Shown here one piece after another: positions 35,936 to 44,943 of a stretch of DNA of 60,940 bases. The DNA comes from Candidatus Methanomethylophilus sp. 1R26 (GTDB taxonomy: Archaea > Thermoplasmatota > Thermoplasmata > Methanomassiliicoccales > Methanomethylophilaceae): contig NZ_LOPS01000009.1 of assembly GCF_001481295.1 (NCBI RefSeq), positions 1-60,940 of the forward strand, read 5' to 3'. The translations under genes were made by a program, and so were the position numbers. Below the pieces are notes generated by a model. That model saw nothing but the letters and a program-made list of their open reading frames with translations, ran no database searches and was not told where the DNA came from. Within the stretch, counting starts at the first letter, position 1. The number at the start of each line of letters is the position of its first letter.

Positions 35936-37120
35936 TCATGTGCCTGTACGCCGGACGGCGCCTTCGGGAGCGGACTGCCAGGCCTTCTCGAGGTTATCCA
36001 TCGTGGCCGCGGCGTCCTTCTCGGCGAACGCTATGCGGGCGCGGGTGCAGAATATCCTGTCGATCCACGCTCCGTCCAGGGTCCTCAGCGTCTCGTTGGC
36101 GGCTATGTCGCAGAGCTCCCTGGCCTTCTCCAGGTTGCCGATGCTGGCATGCGCCTCGGCGGCGATCTCGGCAGGCAGGGGCCCGCCGACCTCCTCCATG
36201 GCGCGCTCGGCTATCGCGGCCGCCTCCTCGTAGCGCTTCTGCAGCACCAGGATCTGTGACCTGACCTCGAGAGCATGCCTGGACCCTATCCCGGCCAGTT
36301 TGCCGAGGCATTCCTCGGCATCCTTCACGGAACGGAGCCCGATCGATGTCTCGGCCATGAGCCAGAACAGATGCTCGCTGTACTCCGGGACCGCCTTGAC
36401 GGCCCTGAGGTCGCAGTAGAGCTCCTCGGAGGGGCAGAACAGCGCGTTCTAATCCATGGTCTCGGCGAGGATGTTGGCCTCGATGTTCCTGCCCGCCTTG
36501 TTCAGATGGTACAGTCTCTCGGCCCTGTTCCCGCTTTTGAGCCAGTAGTCTGCCGCCCAGCTGTGCCAGGAGCGGAGGGAGAAGGGATCGGCCAGCCGGA
36601 TGAACGCTTCCGCCGTCCTCTCCGGTATGCAGATGTACCCGCGGAAATCGGTTGGGATCGTCCCGGAGGTCATCCCCGGAAGGTCCTTCTTCAGGACCGG
36701 TTTGCGGAAGACGCAGGCCCTGCCGACCGCATCGCGGTCCGCCTGGCTCATGCACTTCCACTTCCCTTCCGGATTGCAGCGGCCGATGTCCAGGAGCATA
36801 TCGGTGTCGATGCCCTTCTTCTCCAGGTTGGCCTTGAGCTTCCTCCCCTCCCCCGCGCCTATCGGCGTGAGGCAGTAGACGAAGCGTTTGGCCGGGGTTC
36901 CGTTCAGATGCGCCTGCCACCTTTCCACGAACCCGTACTCCTCAAGCTTCTTCAGATCGATAGATACATGCGCGCGGGAGATCCCGGCGGCGGATGCTAT
37001 CCCGTCCTGAGTGAGCTCGCGGGGGACGTCGAAGTTCTGTTTCGGGTACACGCTCGGAAATCTGAGCATGTGAAGCAGGATGCGTTCTTTCACGGTCAGG
37101 CAATAAGTTTGTTCCATCAT
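35936..37120 (-). CDS. Winged-helix/TPR regulator with an in-frame TAG codon
   Basis: A single frame of 395 codons interrupted only by TAG at 36449-36451 (codon 224). The N-terminus is a winged helix (ELTQDGIASAAGISRAHVSI, then DLKKLEEYGFVERWQAH); the middle has helical repeats and an NB-free segment; after the TAG, TPR-like helices continue (EVRSQILVLQKRYEEAAAIA, GNLEKARELCDIAANETL). Codon usage and repeat pattern are unchanged across the TAG, so it is either pyrrolysine read-through, a recent nonsense mutation or an error. A TATA box (CTTTAAAT, about 37152) supports the start at 37120. Confidence 0.72.
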
Positions 37121-37313
37121 ATCCAGGATCGAAGATTTTCGCATCCGGATTTAAAGGCATACTATTGCAATCAGAGATACGGATTACAGACAGCCAGGCG
37201 TGTCTTTACCTGCATGTAATGCCTGGGGCAGGGAAAAATTAACAACTATTAATCAGCAGTCGGTTCCATCTAGTAAAAAACATATTCATCTTGGTCTTTT
37301 GTGCGAATCTGTA

Positions 37314-38158
37314 ATGCTGGCCGTAATCAGATGTATGCAGGATATTTCCTCGCGCAACATCACCGATTCACTGCTCGCGTCCGGGGGCTGGACCGATGAG
37401 GGGAAAATCGGAGATTTAGTGTTCTATACAAAATGACTTAGTAATGGCTGAGATCCAGGACCTCCACATCCGCCGCGACGGGCTCGATGCGCAGATCGCG
37501 GAAGCGGGATGGAAGCCAGACGCCGTCATCTTCCCCTCCGAGCATGCATCATCGAGCGGCACCCCTGCGCTGACCGTCCATCCTATAGGCAATTACGAGG
37601 ACTGCAGGCTCGGCGGCAGGGCGGAGACCCTGGTCCCGTCCGCGCCGGTCCTCATGAGCAACGCTCTGCGTACGATCAAGGCGAAATGCAATCTGCCGGA
37701 GTTCAGCATCTGCTTCGAGGCGACGCATCACGGCCCGTACATGGAGACGCCTGCGTTCTTCATAGAAATAGGAAGCGATGAGAACCACTGGGACAGGAAG
37801 GACGCCGCGGCGCTGCAGGCGTCGGTCATCGAGGACTTCCCGCGCGACAACGATTACCCTACGGTCATCGGCATCGGCGGGGGCCATTATGCCCCGCGCT
37901 TCACCGAGCTCGCCCTGACGAGGAAGGTGAACTTCGGGCACATCGTGCCCACTTACAGGACGGACAACGCCTCAGACGAGGCGGCGGCCCGCATGATCAG
38001 GCAGGCAGCCGAGAAGACAGGCACCAAAACGGCCTTCCTGCACCGGAAGTCCATGAACGGGCCCTCGGCCGCGAGGCTGACGAACCTCGCCGAATCCGAG
38101 GGCATCGAGGTCATCAAGAAGGATTGCTTCGAGCCCCTCGGCCCGGAGCGAAGGCCGG
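37314..38158 (+). CDS. dtdA: D-aminoacyl-tRNA deacylase DtdA, frameshifted, end unresolved
   Basis: Archaeal-type deacylase that removes D-amino acids from mischarged tRNA. Signature stretches are EATHHGPYMETPAFFIEIGS and TVIGIGGGHYAPRFTELAL. The N-terminal part (DISSRNITDSLLASGGWTDE) is in another frame, rejoined near 37431 if ACAAAATGAC lost an A (YTKNDLVMAEIQ). A TATA-like CATATTCAT lies 28 bases before the ATG at 37314. No stop occurs in any frame before about 38334, deep in convergent pyrH; the natural end is probably just before the GGCCGG-TCAC-CCGGCC hairpin at 38153-38168. Confidence 0.8.
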
Positions 38159-38860
38159 TCACCCGGCCCTGTGCGAATCGACGTGGGTGCCGGAGAACGG
38201 CTGCCCGAGGATCGCCTTCTCCAGCTCGGCGAGGTTCCTGCCGTCCACCATCTCGATGTCGATACAGTCCTTCTCGGCGATCTTCACGCCCATCGGGTCG
38301 AAGACGCTGGACTTCCCGGCCGCATGGCCGCTGTAGACGATATGACCCAGCTCCTCAATAGTGAGGCTGCTGTACTTCACGGCGTCCGGGTTCTTGCGGG
38401 GGTCGTCTGAGTACACGGCGTCCACGGAGGTGGCGTTGACGATGCGGTCGGCGCCCCATCTCTCGGCGACCATCGCGGAGACGGCATCGGTAGTGTGGCC
38501 CGGCTCGGTCCCTCCCATGACCGGGATCTTTACCTTCCCGACCTTCGCCACGGTGCCCTCCACGGTGGGGGAGATGTCCATCGACGAGAAGTCCTTCCCG
38601 AGCGCCAGGGCGAGGAGCTTGGCGTTGATCCTGGTGGAGTCTATGCCCATGATGTCCAGGTCGTACTCGGACCCTCCGAGCTCCCTGCCGGTCGTCGCAT
38701 AATAGCGGGCCGTCTTCCCGCCGCCGACGACTATGATCATGCTGACCTTTCCGGATGCTTCCCTGAGCATATGTGCCAGACTGCCGATGTAGGCTGCATC
38801 GTCCCTGCCGGGGATCAGTATGGAGCCCCCGATGGAGATGACCACTCTCTGATTAGCCAT
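38159..38860 (-). CDS. pyrH: UMP kinase, archaeal type
   Basis: A 233-aa amino-acid-kinase-fold enzyme making UDP from UMP. VVISIGGSILIPG, MIIVVGGGKTARYY, and IPVMGGTEPGHTTDAVSAM with NATSVDAVYSDDPRKNPDA are typical, and FSGTHV is the usual C-terminus. The stop lies in the loop of a GGCCGG/CCGGCC hairpin. Divergent from the release factor gene; the two share an AT-rich promoter region. Confidence 0.93.
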   Translation of the reverse strand: MANQRVVISIGGSILIPGRDDAAYIGSLAHMLREASGKVSMIIVVGGGKTARYYATTGRELGGSEYDLDIMGIDSTRINAKLLALALGKDFSSMDISPTVEGTVAKVGKVKIPVMGGTEPGHTTDAVSAMVAERWGADRIVNATSVDAVYSDDPRKNPDAVKYSSLTIEELGHIVYSGHAAGKSSVFDPMGVKIAEKDCIDIEMVDGRNLAELEKAILGQPFSGTHVDSHRAG

Positions 38861-38868
38861 TCTTAACC

Positions 38869-38900
38869 CTTTTATACGCAAGCGCGATGGGTATAATAAT
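38869..38900. promoter_or_regulatory. Divergent pyrH / prf1 promoter region
   Basis: Contains CTTTTATAC (38869-38877), well spaced (about 30 bases) for a leaderless prf1 at 38903, and TATAATAATTATT (38892-38904), which on the minus strand could serve pyrH. Confidence 0.5.
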
Positions 38901-38902
38901 TA

Positions 38903-40156
38903 TTGTTGGAGGCTTTGGAAACGGCAATAGACAATTCTGTCAGCAAGGCCAGGTATGATTTCAAGAAAGCCATGGACGAGATCCGCGGCTATCGAGGAAA
39001 AGGCACCGAGCTCATCTCGGTGTACATCCCGTTCGGAAAGCTCGTATCGGACGTCATGGCCTACCTCAGGAACGAGGAATCGGCGGCGTCGAACATCAAA
39101 TCGAAGACCACGATGAAGAACGTGACGGGCGCCATCGAGTCGGTCGCGGCCCGTCTGAAGACATTCGACAAGATCCCGGAGAACGGGATCGTCATATTCT
39201 GCGGCGAGGTCCCCCGCGCGGGCGACCAGACCAAGATGGTCCAGTACGTCATCAACCCGCCCGAGGCCATCACCGCCTTCCTGTACAGGTGCGACGCTCA
39301 GTTCTTCACCGAGCCCCTCGACGGCATGCTCGTCGACAAGAGGTACTACGGGCTCATCGTCATAGACAGGAAGGAAGCCACTATCGGCATGCTGGCCGGG
39401 ACCAGGATCAAGGTGCTGAAGCACTACGACTCCCTCGTCCCTTCGAAGCACCACCAGGGAGGTCAGTCCTCCGTGCGTTTCGAGAGGCTCATCGAGATCG
39501 CCGCCCACGAGTTCTTCAAGAAGGTCGCCGACGGATGCACCACCTGCTTCCTGGACAGCATCCTGGACATGGAGGGCATCCTCGTCGGAGGGCCCGGCAT
39601 GACGAAGGACTTCTTCATCAACAATGAGTACCTCCACCATGAGCTCCTCAAGAAGGTCGTCAGGCCGTTCTTCGACACCGGCTATACCGACGAGTCGGGG
39701 CTGAAGGAGCTCGTCGAGGCCGCTCAGGGCGTCATCGTGGACATGCAGATCACGTCCGAGAGGGACATGATGCAGCGCCTGTTCAAGGAGATCAGGAAGG
39801 AGGACGGCGGGCTCTCCGCCTACGGCGAGGACATGGTCCGCAAGTGCGCCGAGATGGGAGCGGTCGATACGTTCCTCATCTCCAGCAAACTGAAGAAATA
39901 CCGCATAAAGGCCGTATGCCCGAACGGCCACGAGACGATGATGACCGTGGATGACCCAGACGCTCCGGTCAAGTGCCCGGAGTGCGGGTTCGGCGCCAAG
40001 GTCGCGGAGAGCAAGGACCTCATCGATGACTTCTTCGAGATGTCCGAGCTCTACAATTCGAGCATCCAGCTCATCTCCGGCGATTCCGAGGAGGGGGAGA
40101 TGCTCTACAGGGCGTTCGGCGGCATCGCAGCGCTGCTGCGTTACAAGGTCGGATGA
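38903..40156 (+). CDS. prf1: Peptide chain release factor aRF1
   Basis: A 417-aa archaeal class I release factor that reads all three stop codons and triggers hydrolysis. Stop-recognition NIKS is at 64-67 and YxCxxxF (YRCDAQF) at 128-134; the catalytic GGQ is at 186-188; a C-terminal zinc-knuckle-like CPNGH...CPECG is present. The start appears to be TTG (38903 or 38906) because no ATG is available before MDEIRGYRG. The unmodified recognition motifs imply that UAG can still terminate here, relevant to the two in-frame TAG genes nearby. Confidence 0.94.
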   Translation: MLEALETAIDNSVSKARYDFKKAMDEIRGYRGKGTELISVYIPFGKLVSDVMAYLRNEESAASNIKSKTTMKNVTGAIESVAARLKTFDKIPENGIVIFCGEVPRAGDQTKMVQYVINPPEAITAFLYRCDAQFFTEPLDGMLVDKRYYGLIVIDRKEATIGMLAGTRIKVLKHYDSLVPSKHHQGGQSSVRFERLIEIAAHEFFKKVADGCTTCFLDSILDMEGILVGGPGMTKDFFINNEYLHHELLKKVVRPFFDTGYTDESGLKELVEAAQGVIVDMQITSERDMMQRLFKEIRKEDGGLSAYGEDMVRKCAEMGAVDTFLISSKLKKYRIKAVCPNGHETMMTVDDPDAPVKCPECGFGAKVAESKDLIDDFFEMSELYNSSIQLISGDSEEGEMLYRAFGGIAALLRYKVG

Positions 40157-40162
40157 TTCGGC

Positions 40163-41913
40163 ATGAAAGCACAGGAACAGTTCGAAAAGGAATGCGAAGA
40201 GGCCGTTGTCAAGGCCCTCGCCGGCATGGGGGCCCCTGCCGACCTGAAGATCGTGAAGGAGGTCCCGGAGCAGGCGGACCTGGCCGTGCCGTGCTTCGCC
40301 TTCTCGAAGGCGCTCAGGGCGCCCCCGAAGGCGATCGCGGAGCAGATCGCGTCGGCCATAAAGGCGCCGTGCGGGCTCATCGCCGGCGTCGAGGCCGTGA
40401 ACGGCTATCTGAACTTCACCGCGGACCCGACGGCCATCGTCACCGATGTCCTGCAGGAGGTCTCGGAGAAGAAGCAGGACTTCGGGAAATCGCGGCCGAC
40501 CGGCCTCAGGGTGAACGTCGAGCACACCTCCACCAACCCCACCGGGCCGGTGCACGTGGGACGTGCCAGGAACCCCATCATCGGCGACACGCTGGCACGC
40601 TGCCTCAGGATGCGCGGGCACGACGTCACCACCGAGTACTACGTGAACGACGTCGGGAAGCAGATGGTCATCATGGCCTGGGGGGCCGAGAACATCACCC
40701 CCGAGGAGGTCAGGGAGGAGATCGCCCAGACCGAGAAGCCCGACGACAGGGACAAGATCGACCACAGGCTGGTCTACAACTACCGCGCCGCCACCAAGAA
40801 GATCCACGCAACCCCGCCCTGGAGGAGGAGATCGCCGAGATGATCAGGAAGTTCGAGGCCGGCGACGAGGGCACCGTCGCCCGCGTCGGGAAGGTCGCGG
40901 AGACCATGCTCGGCGGCATCCGCCAGACCCTCGCCGACATGAACGTGGTCCTTGACAGGTACACCTGGGAGTCCCAGTTCATCAAGAACGGCGCCGCCAG
41001 GGATGTCGTGAAGAAGCTCCAGGAGAGCAAGTACGCCGGCCAGGCCGAGGACGGGGCATGGTATGTGGACCTCAAGGACTTCGGGATCCACGGCAAGAAC
41101 ACCAAGTTCACCTTCACCAGGTAGGACGGGACCACCCTCTACACGACCAGGGACCTCGCCTACCACCTCGACAAGTTCTCCCGCTCCGACCGCACCATCG
41201 ACGTGCTGGGAGAGGACCAGAAACTGGGGTCCCAGCAGCTCTGCTCCGCCCTCTCCATCATGGGCGTCGAGAGGAAGCCCGAGGCCCTGTTCTACGCCTT
41301 CGTCTCCCTGCCCGAGGGCAGGATGTCCACGAGGAAGGGCGTCGTGGTCTACCTCGACGACCTCATCGACGAGGCCACCGAGCGCGCCGCCAAGGCCATC
41401 AGGGACGGCAACAAGTGCGCCGGGATGACGGATGCGGAGATAGACAGGATCGCCCACGACATCGGGGTCGGGGCGGTCAGGTACAACATCGTCCGCGTCG
41501 GCGCCGACAAGCAGCTCGTCTTCAAGTGGGAGGACGCGCTCAGCTTCGACGGGAACTCCGGGCCGTACCTGCAGTACGTTCACGCCAGGGCCTGCAGCAT
41601 ACTCCGCAAGGCCGGGGATTTCAAGCGCGTCACCGACGGGTCCCTGCTCAAGGACGAGTACGAGATCAGGCTGGCCAAGACCCTGGCCAGGTTCGAGGGC
41701 GTCCTCGCGGACATCGATGCGACCAAGAGGGTCAGCATGATGCCCGCCTACGGCCATGAGGTGGCCGTCGCCTTCAACCAGTTCTACGCCCAGGTACCGG
41801 TCCTCCAGGCCGGCGCCGAGAGGGATGCGAGGCTCACCCTCGTCGAATGCACCAAGTACGTCCTGAGCAACGTCCTCTGGTGCCTAGGCATGGGCGCCCC
41901 CGAGGCGATGTGA
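40163..41913 (+). CDS. argS: Arginyl-tRNA synthetase, frameshift plus in-frame TAG
   Basis: Class I synthetase of about 583 codons. The HIGH region is TSTNPTGPVHVGRARN; the anticodon-binding DALR-type C-terminus is intact (SGPYLQYVHARACSILRK). Two interruptions occur. Near 40807 one C is missing (ATCCACCGC read as ATCCACGC). At 41122-41124 an in-frame TAG (codon 321) sits between KNTKFTFTR and DGTTLYTTRDLAYHLDKF; ArgRS normally has RSDGT here, so TAG replaces what is usually Ser. It may be TCG changed by one base, an error, or pyrrolysine. Six bases after prf1. Confidence 0.92.
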
Positions 41914-41914
41914 T

Positions 41915-42412
41915 ATGGACTTCCGGCCCATGAAGCTCAAGGATATCAAGAAGGTCCGCGAACTGGAGCTGTCCTGCATAAAGGAGTACTTCAGCGAGAC
42001 CATCGAGAACAAGTGGGAGGACCTTCCGCAGGAGTGGAAGGACAACCTCGGGGCGAGCAGCCCCAACCATTTCCGCCCCTACCTGGAGAGCGGGCTGAGC
42101 TTCGTGGCCGAGGAGGACGGGGAGATCTACGGGTTCATCTTCGCGCAGATGCTCCACCATATCGCAGACTGCACCAATCTCGTATGGATCGAGAACATGG
42201 GGGTCGACCCCATCGTCCGCAGGAACGAGATCGGCTACAGGCTTCTCAGGGAGACCCTCCGTGCGGGACGCGCCGCAGGCGGAGAGGTCGCCCACAGCAT
42301 GATCGAGCAGGACAATGCGCCCTCGATCATGCTCCACAAGAAGATCGGGTTCTTCATCGACAGGCGCGCAGTGGCGCTGATGGACCTTAAGGATCCGAAA
42401 CTGAAGCTCTGA
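41915..42412 (+). CDS. GNAT N-acetyltransferase, RimI-like
   Basis: A 165-aa acetyl-CoA-dependent acetyltransferase. The beta4 strand NLVWIENMGVDPIVRRNEIG leads into the pyrophosphate-binding loop (RRNEIGYRLL), and HSMIEQDNAPSIMLHKKIGF is the typical C-terminal helix with Asn. Substrate unknown; RimI-like members acetylate protein N-termini. It starts one base after the argS stop, so it is probably co-expressed. Confidence 0.85.
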   Translation: MDFRPMKLKDIKKVRELELSCIKEYFSETIENKWEDLPQEWKDNLGASSPNHFRPYLESGLSFVAEEDGEIYGFIFAQMLHHIADCTNLVWIENMGVDPIVRRNEIGYRLLRETLRAGRAAGGEVAHSMIEQDNAPSIMLHKKIGFFIDRRAVALMDLKDPKLKL

Positions 42413-42413
42413 C

Positions 42414-42443
42414 GGCCGGCACCGGCGTTTCTGCCTGCCGGCC
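42414..42443 (+). terminator. Hairpin after the GNAT gene
   Basis: Perfect 8-bp stem GGCCGGCA / TGCCGGCC with a 14-base loop, just after the stop codon. Confidence 0.55.
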
Positions 42444-42503
42444 GGCGGATCATATTTCAAAAATCCCTGAAAGGGTAAGGGGTTTGTTCAGTGAGGCAGT
42501 GCC

Positions 42504-42806
42504 TCACTCGGAACCTTTGGATTCCTTCTTTGCCTTCTTCTTGTCATCGGCCGCGGAAATGGCTGCCTTGGTCCTGACAGTGGCCCTGGTGATGATCATG
42601 GTCATCGCGACGGCGAGGCAGGTGACGAGGAGAGCGTAGATGGTCTTCCCGACAAGGCTGTCATCATCATCGAAGACCGCGCTGACCGCGGACTGGATGG
42701 CGTCGTTCCAGGCAAGCGCAGCGACGAGCCCGAACGCGGAGATGATCAGCGCGGAGAGGGACTCGAGGAACTGCAGTTTGAAGGGTTTAACTTCAGCGTC
42801 TGCCAT
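42504..42806 (-). CDS. Small two-helix membrane protein, DUF5654-like
   Basis: A 100-aa protein with two membrane helices (ALIISAFGLVAALAWNDAI, then IYALLVTCLAVAMTMIITRA) and a very basic, lysine-rich cytosolic tail. The FxxxxAALAWNDAI signature matches the DUF5654 family. Function unknown. Monocistronic between convergent and co-directional neighbours. Confidence 0.78.
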   Translation of the reverse strand: MADAEVKPFKLQFLESLSALIISAFGLVAALAWNDAIQSAVSAVFDDDDSLVGKTIYALLVTCLAVAMTMIITRATVRTKAAISAADDKKKAKKESKGSE

Positions 42807-42890
42807 ACTCCGCAGACTGCTGATGGCATATTAAAGGTATCGGCTTATGCAAAAGGGGGGCCGGACCCCTCTCGGGGCCCGAAAGGGGTT

Positions 42891-43687
42891 TCACTTCCTT
42901 CTGGAGGAGACGTACTTGAGCTTCTTGCCCTCGCCGTCCTTTCCGGAGGATTTCTTGGCCTTCTTCTCGTCGGCCAGTTCAGAGAAGGAAGATGCCTCCT
43001 TCTCCTTGGGTTCCTCGGCGGGCGCGGCCTCCTTGGACTCGGAGGATGCATCGTAGCGCCTCCTTTCGGTAGAGGCCTTCTTCTCGGCAGGGGCCTTGGA
43101 GTCCTTCCCGGCCTTCTTCTCTTCTTCGAGCTGGGTGAAGGTGGTGGTGGCTTCGCCTTGGGGTTCGACCTGATGTAATAGAGCACAGCGACCACGATTA
43201 TGATGGCGATCGCTATGATCGCTATGTAGGACGTTGCCTTGTCCCAGATGCCTTTGTCGACATGCACTTCGACCGAGGTGGTGCCGATGGAGGTCTGGTC
43301 GCCGGTCGTGCTCTCGTCCCCGTCCTCATCGATGTAGGCATAGACGGTGACCGTGTGGTTCCCGCTGCTCAGGGATATCGACAGGGTGACGGTCTGCGTT
43401 CCTTCGGAGAGCCCGGTCTTCATGACCGTCTTGTCCGGGTCGGATTCGTCGTACGAGTCCACGTACATCTTGAACAGCACGTTGCTCTCCGCGGTCAGGC
43501 TCACCGGCACATCGATGTGCCCGGATTCTCCATCCTTCCAGTCGTCATCGGCTGTTGCGGTGCCGATACCGTTGGTGGCGGCATCCGTTGCGCTTGCAGC
43601 CACGGCGGCCGCGGCGACGGCCAGCAGGGCCGCCAGGGACAGTGCCAGGAGCCTGCCGGCGTTCTTCCCGGCGAATGCCTGGCTCAT
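42891..43687 (-). CDS. Membrane-anchored surface protein, frameshifted
   Basis: About 265 aa: a signal peptide (LLALSLAALLAVAAAAVAAS), an extracellular beta-sandwich-like domain (SHIDVPVSL-type strands and GNHTVTVYAYIDEDGDEST), a membrane helix (YIAIIAIAIIIVVAVLYYI) and a charged cytosolic tail rich in Lys, Glu and Ser. The tail is reached by restoring a G near 43151 (AAGGCC read as AAGCC). The fold resembles CARDB-type adhesion domains, but I cannot name the family. The start overlaps the purP stop by 4 bases. Confidence 0.72.
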
Positions 43688-44841
43688 GTTATGATCTCCT
43701 CGAGCCTCTCCTGCTCTATGGCCTTGCGGACCTCCATGGAGAGGCGCCTCCCGGTGCTCATGTTGGTCCTCCACAGGGTGTTGCCGTAGGGGTGTCCGAC
43801 GGACATGTGGACGTTGGTCCCTCCTCCGATCCTGGGGGCGACATCGTAGATGTAGAAGTTGAGGTCCTTGTCGACGCAGGTCTGGAGGCAGAAGGGCCCG
43901 ATGATCCCGGGCTTGTAGTACTCCTGGGTTGCTTTGACGTACTTCTCGGCCATCGCGAACGCCTTGTCGAGCAGGGACTCCCTGAGAGTGGCGGAGTTGT
44001 GGCCGCAGACGGTGTACTCCGGGATTATGCCGTCGTCCTCGAGCTCGACCTGCTGCTTCCCGGGGAGCCTCACGTAGCCGTCCAGAGAGGACTCGAACCT
44101 CCAGTCGATACCGAGCAGCTCCACTTTCTCTCCCTTCTCCTCGAGGGGGTCGTAGAAGAAGTCGAGGTTGAAGACGGGGCCGATGATGTACTGCTCCATC
44201 CTGGCGTGCTTCTCGAAGTCCTCGTCGAGAACGCCCTGCTTGATCAGCTCCTGGCTCTTCTCCACGTACTGGTCGTAGTCCTTGGCGGTGAAGAACCCGC
44301 GCTCGAGCTTCTTGACGTGGTGGTGGACCTTGATGATGGTCAGCCCGTCGATGTCCTCGGGCTTCTCGACCTTCTTGGGGTAGGGGAGGTTGGCCTTCTC
44401 GAGGAGCCAGTAGTAGTCCTTCGGCCCGCCCCTCTCCTCGGAGCGGAGCAGGTTCCTGCTGCCGACCATGGGGACCTTGAAATTGTCCTCCACGTCATCG
44501 ATGCTGCAGTAGGAGGTGAACGACCTGTTGGGCACCCACAGGGTGTTGGTGTTGATCAGATACTCCTGGTTCTCCGGCTTCATGATGTCGCCGAACTTAT
44601 CGAGTATCATCGTGTCGTCGACGACTCCGCGGATGAGGTTGCCGTCGGCGTCCCTCTGCGATCTGAAGTAGTTGTTGAAGGTCCGTTCTCTTCCTTTCTG
44701 GCACACTGCGAGGGTGCGGAAGCCTTCCGACACCGCTCCGTCGCAGGTGTCGAGCGAGGAATGCGAGGCGAGGACCCCGATCCTGGCCTTCTCCTGATCG
44801 TAGCGTCCCAGATTGGCAAGCACTTCGTCTCTGCTGATCAT
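43684..44841 (-). CDS. purP: FAICAR synthetase PurP
   Basis: ATP-grasp enzyme (385 aa) that formylates AICAR with formate and ATP in archaeal purine synthesis. Clear family stretches: IGVLASHSSLDTCDGAVSEG, SFTSYCSIDDVEDNFKVPMV, KVHHHVKKLERGFFTAKDY and APRIGGGTNVHMSVGHPYG. The ATG at 44841 gives the usual MISRDEVLANLGRYD start. Its stop overlaps a surface protein gene, an unexpected partner. Confidence 0.94.
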   Translation of the reverse strand: MISRDEVLANLGRYDQEKARIGVLASHSSLDTCDGAVSEGFRTLAVCQKGRERTFNNYFRSQRDADGNLIRGVVDDTMILDKFGDIMKPENQEYLINTNTLWVPNRSFTSYCSIDDVEDNFKVPMVGSRNLLRSEERGGPKDYYWLLEKANLPYPKKVEKPEDIDGLTIIKVHHHVKKLERGFFTAKDYDQYVEKSQELIKQGVLDEDFEKHARMEQYIIGPVFNLDFFYDPLEEKGEKVELLGIDWRFESSLDGYVRLPGKQQVELEDDGIIPEYTVCGHNSATLRESLLDKAFAMAEKYVKATQEYYKPGIIGPFCLQTCVDKDLNFYIYDVAPRIGGGTNVHMSVGHPYGNTLWRTNMSTGRRLSMEVRKAIEQERLEEIIT

Positions 44842-44943
44842 GGAATTACCTGTGTGAAGGTAAAACAAGCCCTCTATTTAACATAATATAAGGAGGGGTC
44901 CGCTGTCCCCGGTGCCTCCTGGGCAGGCATCCTCCGCGCCGGG

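Noticed and set aside
38900-40807. 635-codon minus-strand open frame opposite aRF1
   Set aside because: Shadow of the prf1 and argS coding sequence; no start signal or family resemblance.
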